Of a DNA stretch of 44,574 nt, positions 1 to 8,592 are shown piece by piece. Location of the stretch: assembly GCA_035995165.1 (NCBI GenBank), contig DASYKU010000080.1, positions 1 to 44,574 of the forward strand. The letters are read 5' to 3'. The notes beneath the pieces were generated by a model. That model was given only the letters and a program-made list of their open reading frames with translations, searched no databases and was not told the DNA's origin. The first letter of the stretch is position 1; each line of letters begins with the position of its first letter. The position numbers and the translations under genes were made by a program. Origin of the DNA: Mycobacteriales bacterium (GTDB lineage Bacteria > Actinomycetota > Actinomycetes > Mycobacteriales > CADCTP01).

Positions 1-1094
1 GCCGACCAGTGCCGCCCGTCGCGGGATGTGGACAGCGCGACCGTGTCGGGAGAGGCGGAGTCCCACGTCGCGTAGAGCCGCCCGGTCCGCGGATCGGCGG
101 TCGCCGAGGGCAGGCAGCAGCGGATCCCGGCCGGCCCCTCCCCGGCGTCGTGGGTGATGGTGACCTCCGGGCTCCAGGTGGCGCCGCCGTCGTGTGACGT
201 TCTGGCCGCCATCAGGTCGCCTACGGGTGCCGCCGCCGCGTCCGGGCGCTGCACCTCGGTCTCGGCACCGGTCTCGCGGGCCTCCGGACCCTCCCGCCCG
301 CTGTCCGCGCCGAAGTTGAGGTAGGCGTCGGTGATGGTGCCATCGGGCTGGATCATCGGCTGGGAGTCCTGGGTGAACACGTCGGTGGCGGAGACGTTCA
401 CCGTCCGGCTCCAGTGCCGGCCCCGGTCGTCGGACCAGCGCAGCACCTGCGGCGACGCGAACGCGTTGCCCGCCTCGTCACCCAGGAATGGCGTCCAGAA
501 CTGGTAGAGCCGGCCCCGGTGCGGGCTGCGCGGCGACGTGTCGACGACCAGCCAGTTCTTGTCGTCCGACACGGCGCAGCTGGCGGAGAAGTGAGCGAGC
601 ACGGGCCGACCGAACGTCCGGCCCCCGTCGGTCGAGCGGGACACACCCACGGCGGTCGGACAACTATCCACCATGAACAGCAGGGTCGAGACGTAGACGG
701 TCCCGTCCGGGCCGAACGCGGCGACCGGGTCCGAGACCCGGTCCCAGGTGCCGCCGAGCGCCTTGGTCAGGAACGGCATCGGCGCGTGATGCCAGCTCCG
801 GCCGCCGTCGTGCGTCCAGGCGTAGGAGATGTCCACCGCGCCGCCGTCCGGGAAGCGACCGTCGTGGGCGACCGCGACCGCGATCCTGGGGTCGCGCGGT
901 GACACCGCCACGTCCGGCTCGACGAGCGTGTCGGGCTCGGAGCCGGGCTGCGGCGCGATGTCCTGCCGGGCGATCTGGCCGACGTGCTCCACCGTCGTGC
1001 GGGACCCGGGTGACCCGTACGCCGGACTGCCGGCGAGCCCGGCGCCGACCACCAGCGCCACGGAACTCACCACGACGGCGATTCGCATCCGCAC
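1..1094 (-). CDS. Secreted Asp-box (BNR/sialidase-like) beta-propeller protein, 3' end cut by window edge
   Basis: An uninterrupted minus-strand frame begins at a GTG (1094) and runs off the left edge, leaving about 364 residues visible. A GGAGG lies 5 bases before the GTG, which favours it over an ATG two codons later. The first 25 or so residues form a hydrophobic signal peptide ending near GSPAYGSPGS. The body holds at least four Asp-box motifs (S/T-x-D-x-G-x-x-W/F): THDGGRSW, STDGGRTF, SHDGGATW, plus the variants SDDRGRHW and SRDGRHW. These mark a six- or seven-bladed sialidase/BNR propeller exported from the cell. Asp-boxes alone do not prove glycosidase activity, and I do not see a clear arginine triad, so it could equally be a substrate-binding or WD40/YVTN-like exoprotein. 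No operon partner is visible. Confidence 0.8.
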   Translation of the reverse strand, partial: MRMRIAVVVSSVALVVGAGLAGSPAYGSPGSRTTVEHVGQIARQDIAPQPGSEPDTLVEPDVAVSPRDPRIAVAVAHDGRFPDGGAVDISYAWTHDGGRSWHHAPMPFLTKALGGTWDRVSDPVAAFGPDGTVYVSTLLFMVDSCPTAVGVSRSTDGGRTFGRPVLAHFSASCAVSDDKNWLVVDTSPRSPHRGRLYQFWTPFLGDEAGNAFASPQVLRWSDDRGRHWSRTVNVSATDVFTQDSQPMIQPDGTITDAYLNFGADSGREGPEARETGAETEVQRPDAAAAPVGDLMAARTSHDGGATWSPEVTITHDAGEGPAGIRCCLPSATADPRTGRLYATWDSASPDTVALSTSRDGRHWS

Positions 1095-1529
1095 GTCAGC
1101 CTCCACACCGAGGGTCAACAGCGTTGACCCAGCATGCCAGCCCGGCCGAGCCTCCCGTACCGCCGAGGGAGTGGCCCGCGTTGCTCCGTGGGGCGTCACA
1201 CCGGACCACCCGGAACTTCCGATCTCCCCGCGGACAGACACTGGCTGAGCTCGCCAAGACAAGGCGGGAGCGACGGTGACAGTCCGGCGTCCGCGACCGT
1301 GCCGGCCGAAGGCAACCCGGCACCCATCGCCCTTGGCGGAATGCCATGGGCACATAGACCGCGGAACATGTGGTCAGGGCGAGTTCGGTGAATGCTGCCG
1401 TCAGCCGGAGCGATGGTGTGACGTCGTGGCGAGTTCATAGTGGCCGCGACGGTGACTAGCGACGGTCCACTCAGACAAGCGCTGTTGCGTTAGGCGGACT
1501 GGGCGAGGCCGGCCCGGTGGGCGACGCGC
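1095..1529. other. Intergenic stretch, no gene recognised
   Basis: Short open frames on both strands give arginine- and proline-rich translations with no recognisable family. The right part should hold the downstream end of the minus-strand DUF308 gene. The left part should hold the promoter of the sialidase-like gene. No clear hairpin or promoter boxes could be assigned. Confidence 0.5.
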
Positions 1530-1599
1530 TTACACCGCGGCCGCGAGCTCGGTGAAGGCGGTCGCGATGCGCAGATGGGCTGGGACGTCGAGTGCGAGG
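1530..1599 (-). pseudogene. Short C-terminal coding relic of unknown origin
   Basis: Directly after the DUF308 stop codon, another minus-strand frame reads DVPAHLRIATAFTELAAAV and then stops (TAA, 1530-1532). It closely resembles the last residues of another broken frame in this window, DVPPPLRLAAAFSKLALAM, ending at 23070. Two copies of the same tail suggest the ends of related lost genes. The family is not recognised. Confidence 0.3.
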
Positions 1600-2196
1600 T
1601 CACTGGAGCGAACGGGCCTCGGCGTCCAGCTCCCGTCCGGCGCGGCGTACTGAGAAGGCCAGCATGATCTGGGTGAACCCGCGGATCAGGGCCATGAAGC
1701 CGACCCAGAACAAGATCAGGAACGCACGGTTGGCCAGGTCGAAGACGCGATCGGAGCTGGACACCCAGAAGGCGAGCAGGATCAGCAGGATGCCGGTGAT
1801 CAGGCCGAGCCACCAGTATCGGTTCTCCTCCCGGGAGGCGACTGCACGGACGATCTCGAAGGCACCCGAGAAGATGAGGATCAGCCCGAGCACGGACGCC
1901 AGCGCGAAGAACGTGTTGATCGGGCGGATGAACGCCCACAGGCCGCCGAGCAGGAAGATCGCCGCCATCGCATAGTGCAGGATCTTCCAGGCGCTCGTGA
2001 CCGCGCCGGCGAAGAACACCTCGTTCACGCCGGCGACGATGAACAGGACGCCGAGCAGGACGCCCACCGTGGCCAGCGACGTGACGTTCGCTCGCAGCAC
2101 CACCCAGGCGATAACCAGCCAGGCGATCCCGGACACCACCAGGACCCACCAGTAGCGGGTGCCTTCCCGCAGAAGCACCCGTCCCTCGTCGAACAT
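1600..2196 (-). CDS. HdeD-like DUF308 integral membrane protein
   Basis: The predicted 198-residue product is almost entirely hydrophobic. About six transmembrane helices are arranged as repeated pairs, for example WVLVVSGIAWLVIAWVVLR, FALASVLGLILIFSGAFEIV and WWLGLITGILLILLAFWV. The Trp/Tyr just before a helix (YWW) and the G-x-x-x-I-x-x-G-x-x-E pattern are typical of the DUF308/HdeD family. In enterobacteria HdeD is linked to acid resistance; in actinomycetes the role is undefined. The chosen ATG at 2196 has GGTGAG about 6 bases upstream; a longer frame starts ten codons earlier without a better ribosome site. The charged C-terminus (RRAGRELDAEAR) would be cytoplasmic. It appears monocistronic, with mobile-element debris upstream. 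Confidence 0.85.
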   Translation of the reverse strand: MFDEGRVLLREGTRYWWVLVVSGIAWLVIAWVVLRANVTSLATVGVLLGVLFIVAGVNEVFFAGAVTSAWKILHYAMAAIFLLGGLWAFIRPINTFFALASVLGLILIFSGAFEIVRAVASREENRYWWLGLITGILLILLAFWVSSSDRVFDLANRAFLILFWVGFMALIRGFTQIMLAFSVRRAGRELDAEARSLQ

Positions 2197-2349
2197 GATC
2201 CTCACCCCGACCTCACGAGCACCCAAATCGCCAATCGCGGCTTATCATGCACTGCTTCGCAAACGGCCACAATGACGAGACTCGTGAATCGACCTGGAGT
2301 GGGGCGTGCATCGGTCGCATGGTGACGTGGACGCCGTCGCGTTGACGGG

Positions 2350-2603
2350 TCAGGTCGCTCGGGATTGGAGTTCCTGCGGACCTTGCCAGGTGGTGGCGAC
2401 CTCGGCCGGAGTGCGGTAGCCGAGGCCGGAGTGGGGACGGTCGTGGTGGCCCTCGACGTAGGTGTCGATCTCCCGTCTGGCTTGGTCGATGGATTCCCAC
2501 TCGGCGCGCCAGGCGCAGCGTTCTTGAATTGGCCGAACCAGGACTCGATGAACGCCTGCGAGTCCGGATACAACTCCACGCCGCGCCAGGAGGTCCTCAC
2601 CAC
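2350..2603 (-). pseudogene. IS3-family transposase (integrase core) C-terminal fragment, frameshifted
   Basis: The minus strand reads PDSQAFIESWFGQFK, then shifts frame by one base and continues WESIDQARREIDTYVEGHHD, RPHSGLGYRTPAEVA and a TGA at 2350-2352. This is the conserved end of the IS3/IS2-type rve integrase core. The catalytic glutamate motif (FIESWF) is followed by the H-x-R-P-H-x-x-L-x-x-x-T-P signature. The start of the core and the companion orfA are missing, so this is a dead fragment. A single missing G after the AAG lysine codon explains the shift. Confidence 0.75.
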
Positions 2604-2848
2604 ATCAAGATCGTTCAGACCGTGTCGTCACACAACCAGCGTCCCCGGGCAGTACATCTGGTGGAAGGCGCGCAGAGGAGAGCACCGGATTTCCGGGGTG
2701 GTGTCGAGAGGCACTTCGCGGTGTCGCTCGTCTCGGATCGATCTCGTGAAACGATCCGCGGCGACGGGTCTCCGAGGCTACGCAGCGACAGTTCAGTGTC
2801 CACGATCAGAAGGAACCGGCGGATGGACGATCCCCGCGAATCCCGCGT

Positions 2849-3015
2849 CGGACCGGCCAGTACGACGCGTTCCTGTCGTACAGCCACAAGGTCGGTGGCC
2901 AGCTCGCGCCCGCTCTGCAGAGCGACATGGAGCATTTCCTAAGCCGTGGTATTCGGAGCCGTCCGCGCCGGGTCTTCCGGACGATTCCAATCTCGCCCCG
3001 AACGGTCGCAATCGC
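2849..3015 (+). pseudogene. TIR-domain protein fragment, frameshifted
   Basis: From 2858 the plus strand reads QYDAFLSYSHK, then QLAPALQSDMEHF. After a one-base shift it gives KPWYS; RVFR follows in the first frame and DDSNLAPN in the second. Actinomycete TIR/WD40 proteins begin with YDAFLSYSH, then LAPALQ, then KPWY, RALRVFRDD and SLSANP, so the order and spacing of every block match. At least two frameshifts separate the blocks, and nothing recognisable follows. I read this as the decayed N-terminal TIR domain of a larger regulator or defence protein. Confidence 0.55.
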
Positions 3016-3143
3016 CGTCGGGACGCTGCGACGGGCCGCCCTGGAGACCGGTATCTGAAGGACGGCGGCGTCACCGTCAGGCGGTCAGCATCTCCTTGGC
3101 CAGGTCGTCGTCGCCGACGGCCAGGCAGAGCTCCTGTCGTTCG

Positions 3144-4055
3144 CTAGGCGTTGACGCGTTCTGTGCTGGCGAGATGCGCCGACAGGAGTTGTCCGGCTCT
3201 GTCCAGCGCCGCGGCCGCTTCGTCGAGGATCGGATAGAAGGTTTGGAAGACGTGCGGCACCCCAGGGGTGATGTCGAGGGTGACCTCGACGTCGGCGATG
3301 GCGGCCTGTCGCGCGAGGCGGACGGCGTCGTCGAGGAGAACCTCGTGAGTTCCGACCTGGATGATCAGGGGCGGCAGGCCGGACAGATCGGCGAATATCG
3401 GACTGATGAGGCCAAGAGCGGCGTCTTGTCCGGCCGTGTAGTCGGCGACTCGGGACTGGAGGTTCTTTCGGCTCATCAGCAGGTCGACCTCGCGCTTGGT
3501 CTCCATGGTCGTCCCGGCCAGGGTGAGGTCGGCATACGGTGACATGACGAAGGCCGCGGCTGGCAGGGGCAGCCCGTGATCGCGGGCGTTGACCAGGGTG
3601 GCGACGGCGAGCCCGCCGCCGGCGGACTCTCCCGCGAAGGCGATGTCCGCAGGGGCTGTGCCGTTTCGGAGGAGGGCCTCGTAGGCGGCAAGAGCGTCGT
3701 CGACCGCCGCCGGATACGGATGCTCGGGGGCGAGCCGGTAGTCGACGGAGATGACCTTGGCGTGCGTCCTGCGGCCGATCTGCGAGGCCAGGTCAGCGGC
3801 GGCGAAGGCGTCCCCCAGTACGTACACGCCGCCATGGAAGAACAGAACAACGTGGCGAGGCTCGATCCTGTCCACGGTGATCTCGGCCGTCGGGACGCCG
3901 CCCAGTGCGGCTGCGGTCACGGTCACGTCGGCGGGCAGCGGCTGCGCCGATGTCAGCTCTCGGAGCAGCCGGCGCTGCTCGCTCACGTCGATGTCGGCGG
4001 GGAAGGCTGACTGCCGCAGGATCCCATCGAGGATCTCTCGCTGCTCGGCGCTCAC
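3144..4055 (-). CDS. HSL-family (family IV) alpha/beta-hydrolase, esterase/lipase
   Basis: The 303-residue product shows the hormone-sensitive-lipase signature. An oxyanion-hole HGG (FFHGG, residues 72-76) is followed by DYRLAPEHPYPAAVDD (105-120), the nucleophile elbow GESAGGG (Ser144) and a C-terminal VPHVF (His268). The acid residue appears to be in GTHEVLLDD (about 236-243), where many relatives have an Asp two residues after the glycine. It should hydrolyse short-chain esters in the cytoplasm; the natural substrate is unknown. The GTG at 4055 is chosen because GAAGGGAG lies about 7 bases upstream and the family fold begins just after it. The frame stays open 77 codons further upstream, but that part is low-complexity. 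The next gene upstream ends at 4339, leaving a gap near 280 bp, so this is probably a separate unit. Confidence 0.85.
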   Translation of the reverse strand: MSAEQREILDGILRQSAFPADIDVSEQRRLLRELTSAQPLPADVTVTAAALGGVPTAEITVDRIEPRHVVLFFHGGVYVLGDAFAAADLASQIGRRTHAKVISVDYRLAPEHPYPAAVDDALAAYEALLRNGTAPADIAFAGESAGGGLAVATLVNARDHGLPLPAAAFVMSPYADLTLAGTTMETKREVDLLMSRKNLQSRVADYTAGQDAALGLISPIFADLSGLPPLIIQVGTHEVLLDDAVRLARQAAIADVEVTLDITPGVPHVFQTFYPILDEAAAALDRAGQLLSAHLASTERVNA

Positions 4056-4338
4056 GGAGGAACTCCCTTCGGTTGGATTGGTGTGGCGGCGGCCCGGGCG
4101 GGCGCGCCCCTGTCGATCCACTGCTGACATCTCTGGCCGGGCGCTCAGACGATCGACGTGCCTGTGTCCCGGAGCAGGAGGGCCGAGGCCAAAGCCGGGA
4201 ACGCCCAGCTGCCTGGGTATCGCACCCATCCAGGTCGCAGCGACAGGGCCGATCCCGACCCTTCCGGGTGAGGAACGGCGGCTCACCGTCAGGCTGGCCG
4301 CATCCCCCGGAGGGTCCGACCTGGGATCGATCCCGGAC

Positions 4339-5295
4339 TCAGGGGTGGATCTGGATGCCGGCGCCGAGATCGAGACGCATCGACTCGAGGAGGGCGAGGG
4401 TGTTGCTGGCGGTGAAGACGTCGGCGGCGGCCAGTACCCCGGTGTACTTCTGGATGACCGGGGCGGCGGCCTGCTCGGTCACGGTGTCGAGGTAGGTCTT
4501 CACCCCGGCCCAGCTGTTCGTTCCGTACCTCACGAAGAACGGCGTCGGGTCGACCGTGGCCAGGGCGTCGCGCACGCTCTCGGTCATGTCGGCGAAGTAC
4601 TGCCGGTGCACGACGACGTCGTCGCGGGTGCCGAGTCGGCCCATGTGGCCGCCGATGTAGTGCCGCCAGGGGTAGGACAGGGCGACGTCCGGGGCGTCCA
4701 CGAAGCCGGGGATGTCGGTGGAGACGTTGATGTTGTAGATCGGGGCCCAGCCCGGGAGCACGACGTCGACCAGCATCAGCGTGTCGTGGTCGGGCAGGTG
4801 GATGAAAAGGTTGTCGGCGGCGTGGTTGGTGCCGCGCCAGGCCAGTTCGATCCGCTCGCCGCCGACCTGGAGGCTGTAGTGGTCGCCGAAGGTGACCTCC
4901 GGCGCCGGCCGGGTCGGGTCGTCGTAGCCCAGCAGCAGCCGCCGGGTCTCGGTGTGGCCGATGCGCACTACGTCCCGGCCGAACAGCGCCGAGGCGCCGA
5001 GGTGGTCGGCGTGGTGGTGGGAGTACACGAGGTGGGTGACCCGGTTGGACACCCCGTTCTCGGCGGCGACCTGGTCCACGGCCCGCTGCAGGTTGTGCCC
5101 GATGGTGGCCGGCGCGTCGAGCAGGACGACGCCGTCGGCGGTGGTGAGGAACGCCGATGTGTACACGCCGTCGGTGACCCAGTAGAGGTTCCGCTCCACC
5201 CGTCCGACGTAGAAGCCCTGGGCGTTGAGCGCGGGGCCGAGTGCCGACGGCGGGATCGGCGCGTAGTCGGGCAGCGGCGTGGGTGCTGATGTCAC
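4339..5295 (-). CDS. Metallo-beta-lactamase-fold hydrolase
   Basis: The 318-residue product carries the di-metal motif HHHADH (residues 93-98, within YSHHHADHLGAS). Further ligands are likely in NHAADN and in the ADMTE/GGHMG region. TTADGVVLLDAP and MLVDVVLPGW are the usual MBL strand-turn segments. No signal peptide is seen, so it is probably cytoplasmic. Substrates of this branch cannot be predicted from motifs. The GTG at 5295 has AGGGAG about 7 bases upstream. The frame extends 117 codons further, but that part lies in the intergenic region shared with the LuxR regulator. The divergent arrangement (about 260 bp apart) makes this hydrolase a plausible target of that regulator. Confidence 0.85.
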   Translation of the reverse strand: MTSAPTPLPDYAPIPPSALGPALNAQGFYVGRVERNLYWVTDGVYTSAFLTTADGVVLLDAPATIGHNLQRAVDQVAAENGVSNRVTHLVYSHHHADHLGASALFGRDVVRIGHTETRRLLLGYDDPTRPAPEVTFGDHYSLQVGGERIELAWRGTNHAADNLFIHLPDHDTLMLVDVVLPGWAPIYNINVSTDIPGFVDAPDVALSYPWRHYIGGHMGRLGTRDDVVVHRQYFADMTESVRDALATVDPTPFFVRYGTNSWAGVKTYLDTVTEQAAAPVIQKYTGVLAAADVFTASNTLALLESMRLDLGAGIQIHP

Positions 5296-5557
5296 TGTGT
5301 GTCTCCCTGGGAGGCCGGGCCCGTCCTGCGGGCGTATGTCCTTTCGCGACGGGAGCCAGGCTCGGCCCGGGGATGGTGAGCCAACGTCACCGGATCCCGG
5401 TGATTCGTCGGTCGGGCGCCGGCGCGGGGCGCTCGACGATGTGTCGTTGACACTGTGCGCAGCGGCTGGTACGGAGGGGGCGGCGCTTCGGCTGGGCCGT
5501 CGGGCGCAGCACGCCACACGGATACCGAGCAGGCGTACCCGAGGCAGGCCCCCCGTG

Positions 5558-8182
5558 ATGGTGGCTCCAGCGACGACCGGTCTGATCGACCGGGAGGATC
5601 TTCTCGCGGCCCTCGATCGGGCGGCGGCGAGCAAGGTGACGGTCATCTCGGCTCCGGCCGGGAGCGGGAAGACGTCCCTGCTGCGCGCCTGGGCCGACCG
5701 CCGGGGCTCGCTCGCCGTTGTTCAGGTGAACCGCGACGAGCACGACGCGCAGGCGTTCTGGGTGGCCGTGCTCGGGGCGGTCCGGCGGGCCGCGGCCCCG
5801 ACCGGCCGCGCGGAACCGCCCGTGGCGACGCCCGAGTTCAACGCGCGCGCGATGGTCGACCGGGTGTGCTCGGAACTCGCCGACGCCGGCGGTGTCACGC
5901 TGGTCATCGACGATCTGCACGAGCTCAACTCGCCGGAGGCACTCGCGCAGCTCTCGGGGCTGCTGACCACCCTTCCGCCTGGCGTTCACGCGATCCTGGC
6001 CACCCGGCGGGATCTGCGACTGGGCCTGCATCGGCTTCGCCTCGCGGGCGAGCTGGCCGAGGTCCGGGCCGCGGATCTGCGCTTCACCGAACCCGAGACG
6101 CGTCGGCTGCTGGACGCCGCCGGGATCCGGCTGTCCGAGGCCGGCATCGCCGACCTGCAACAGCGAACGGAGGGGTGGGCCGCGGGACTCCGGCTCGCCG
6201 TGATCTCACTGCTCGGCCATCCCGACCCCGAGCGTTTCGTCGCGGCGTTCTCCGGCACCGACCGCACGGTCGCCGAGTACCTGCTCGCCGAGATGCTGGA
6301 ACGCCAGTCGTACGAGGTGCAGCGGCTCCTGCTGCGGACCTCGCTGCTGGATCGGGTCAACGGCGAGCTGGCCGACCTGCTGACCGGTCGCCCCGGGAAC
6401 GAGCGGATCCTGCTGAACCTGGAGGAGGCTAACGCGTTCGTCGTCTCCCTCGACCCGGACCGCACCTGGTTCCGCTACCACCACCTTGTCGGCGACTTCC
6501 TCCGGCTCGAGCTCCGCCGCACCTTGCCCGAAGAGGTGCCGACGCTGCACCGGCGGGCCGCCGGATGGTTCTCCGAGCACGGCCGGGTCGTGGACGCGAT
6601 CCAGCACAGCCAGGCGGCCGGCGACTGGTCCACCGCAGCCCGGCTGCTCGCCGATCATTCGTTCGGCCTCACCCTGGACGGGCAGGCCCAGACCATTCAG
6701 GCGCTGCTGGAGGCCTTTCCGCCGGATGCGTGGACGGACTCCTCCGAACTGGCCGTGGCCCATGCCACGATCGATGTCGCACTCGGACGGCTGGACAAGG
6801 CGGCCGGCTACCTCACGGTCGCCGAGGCTCACATCGAGACGACGCCACCCGATCGCCGGCGCCGTCTGCGGGTCGCCGTCGCGTCGCTGAAGCTGTCCCT
6901 GGCCCGGCGGCGCGGGTCGGTCGCCGGCGTCCTGGAGCAGGTCGAGTTCCTGACCTCGCCGGTGACCGGGCAGCCCGAGGAGGACATCGGGCGCGACAGC
7001 GACCTGCGGGCCGTCGCGCTGATGAATCTGGGGACCATCGAGGCCTGGTCGCTGGCGACACCGGACGCTGAACGCCACCTCCTCGAGGGTGCGGCCCTCG
7101 CGCGGGAGAACGGCAGGCCGTACATCGAGGTCGCCTGCCTCGCGCAGCTCGGCTTCGCGTCGAAGATCCGCTCGTTCGCGACCACCCGGCGACGGTGCCA
7201 GGAGGCGCTGGCCCTTGCCGAGCGCTACGGCTGGGGCGCGGAGACCATCCTCGCCCCCGCGCTGCTCACGCTGGCCGGCGTCGCCACGTGGATGGGTGAT
7301 TTCGACGACGGCGAGCGGTGGCTTCAGCACACCGCGCAGGCCCTCGGATCGGACACCGGTCCGGGCATCAGCCTGCTGCTGCACATCGGGACCGGGATGG
7401 TGCGGTCCGGCCGCGGCCGGCTCCCCGAGGCGCTCGAGGAGTTCGGTGCGGCCGAACGCCTGCGGTCGCAGCTGGTGGGATCGCACGCCCTGGCCAGCCA
7501 GGTGACCGGCTGGCTGCTGGCCACGCAGGCGCGCCTCGGCCTGACCGGCGAAGCGCGCGCCGCGCTGACAACGCTCGACGACGAGCGCGCGAGCTCCGGA
7601 GAGGTCCGGAATGCCCGGGCGGCGATCTCCTTGGCCGACGGCGATCCGGCGGCCGCTCTCGCCGTTGTCCGCGACGTGATCGAGGGCCGGGCGCCGGTCA
7701 CCGGATACATCACGATCGTCGAGGCGCACCTGCTCGGCGGGCGGGCGCACCGGCAGCTCGGGAACCAGCGTGCGGCGAACCAGGCCGCCGAATCCGCGCT
7801 CTCCCTGGCGGAGCCTGACCGGGTGGTCCTGCCGTTCGTGATGACCGGCGCCGCCGAGCTCCTCGAGAGCCTGCCGCGGCACGAGACCGCCCATGCCGCG
7901 CTGCTGCGCGACATCCTCGACGCCGCGCACGGCGCATCCCTGCCGGCCGAGGACCACCCTTCCTCGGCGGTGGATGGACTCAGCCCGACCGAGCTGAAGG
8001 TGCTGCGCTATCTCCCGACGAACCTGTCCAGACCAGAGATCGCCGGCGAACTGTCCGTCTCGGTGAACACGGTCAACACCCACGTCCGCAACATCTACGC
8101 CAAGCTCCAGGCCCGCGACCGCTCGGCGGCGGTGGAGCGGGCTCGGCAGCTGGGGTTGCTCGGGGCCGGCCGGGCCCGCTGA
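5558..8182 (+). CDS. MalT-like (LAL) LuxR-family ATP-dependent transcriptional regulator
   Basis: A predicted 874-residue regulator. It has an N-terminal STAND-type NTPase with Walker A SAPAGSGKTS (31-40) and Walker B VTLVIDDLHEL (113-123). A long helical, TPR-like sensor region occupies roughly 330-800. The C-terminal LuxR helix-turn-helix begins at LSPTELKVLRYL and includes SVNTVNTHVRNIYAKL. In MalT, ATP and an inducer drive multimerisation and promoter binding; the inducer here is unknown. ATG 5558 is chosen because the fold begins at GLIDREDLL; a GTG one codon earlier has GAGG about 10 bases upstream and is equally likely. It is divergent from the MBL-fold gene and followed after 20 bp by a small protein, so it probably regulates one or both. 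Confidence 0.9.
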   Translation: MVAPATTGLIDREDLLAALDRAAASKVTVISAPAGSGKTSLLRAWADRRGSLAVVQVNRDEHDAQAFWVAVLGAVRRAAAPTGRAEPPVATPEFNARAMVDRVCSELADAGGVTLVIDDLHELNSPEALAQLSGLLTTLPPGVHAILATRRDLRLGLHRLRLAGELAEVRAADLRFTEPETRRLLDAAGIRLSEAGIADLQQRTEGWAAGLRLAVISLLGHPDPERFVAAFSGTDRTVAEYLLAEMLERQSYEVQRLLLRTSLLDRVNGELADLLTGRPGNERILLNLEEANAFVVSLDPDRTWFRYHHLVGDFLRLELRRTLPEEVPTLHRRAAGWFSEHGRVVDAIQHSQAAGDWSTAARLLADHSFGLTLDGQAQTIQALLEAFPPDAWTDSSELAVAHATIDVALGRLDKAAGYLTVAEAHIETTPPDRRRRLRVAVASLKLSLARRRGSVAGVLEQVEFLTSPVTGQPEEDIGRDSDLRAVALMNLGTIEAWSLATPDAERHLLEGAALARENGRPYIEVACLAQLGFASKIRSFATTRRRCQEALALAERYGWGAETILAPALLTLAGVATWMGDFDDGERWLQHTAQALGSDTGPGISLLLHIGTGMVRSGRGRLPEALEEFGAAERLRSQLVGSHALASQVTGWLLATQARLGLTGEARAALTTLDDERASSGEVRNARAAISLADGDPAAALAVVRDVIEGRAPVTGYITIVEAHLLGGRAHRQLGNQRAANQAAESALSLAEPDRVVLPFVMTGAAELLESLPRHETAHAALLRDILDAAHGASLPAEDHPSSAVDGLSPTELKVLRYLPTNLSRPEIAGELSVSVNTVNTHVRNIYAKLQARDRSAAVERARQLGLLGAGRAR

Positions 8183-8202
8183 GCTGTCCTCACCGGATCC
8201 TG

Positions 8203-8487
8203 GTGATGAGGATTCACCTGCCGGCGCTCGACCATCCCCGCATGGACCCAGGGCAGGCCCGGTACGCCGTCGAGGTCAACGGCCATCTCGGTGTCACGGC
8301 TCTGTCCGCCTTCCCGGCGATGGTGGCGCAGTGTCGAGGCCCGCGCACGGTGCTCGTTGGTCTGCTGGACCAGTCGGCGCTCTACGGCGTCGTCGCTCAG
8401 CTGGAGGCGCTCGGCCTCGAACTGCTCGAGATCCGCCGGCTCACACTGGACGGCGTCGCCGAACCGGATGACGGGTGCTTGCCGTGA
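8203..8487 (+). CDS. Small conserved actinomycete protein downstream of LuxR regulator
   Basis: A 94-residue product containing RYAVEVNGHLG, then GPRTVLVGLLDQSALYG, then LEALGLELLEIRRL. The pattern (short beta strand, G-P-x-x-D-Q-x-A-L-x-G, helix, final strand) matches a family of small proteins that I recall beside MalT-like regulators in actinomycetes. Those read GPLADQAALHGLL followed by LGLPLISVRRV. The role is unknown; a ligand-binding or co-regulator function would be inference. It starts 20 bp after the regulator stop and is probably co-transcribed. The first start is a GTG at 8203 with an ATG next to it at 8206; the ribosome site is weak. Confidence 0.65.
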   Translation: MMRIHLPALDHPRMDPGQARYAVEVNGHLGVTALSAFPAMVAQCRGPRTVLVGLLDQSALYGVVAQLEALGLELLEIRRLTLDGVAEPDDGCLP

Positions 8488-8592
8488 CGGTCACCCGCGA
8501 CGACGGGCCCAGGCCGGGTCCGCCCGGGGCCGTCGAGGTCGGTGCGGATCTGCACCTCGCCCGGCGGTCTCCGGAATGGGTTGGTACGGCGA

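Noticed and set aside
6206-8083. A 625-codon minus-strand open frame opposite the LuxR regulator
   Set aside because: Shadow of the LAL regulator, whose Walker and HTH motifs are unmistakable on the plus strand.
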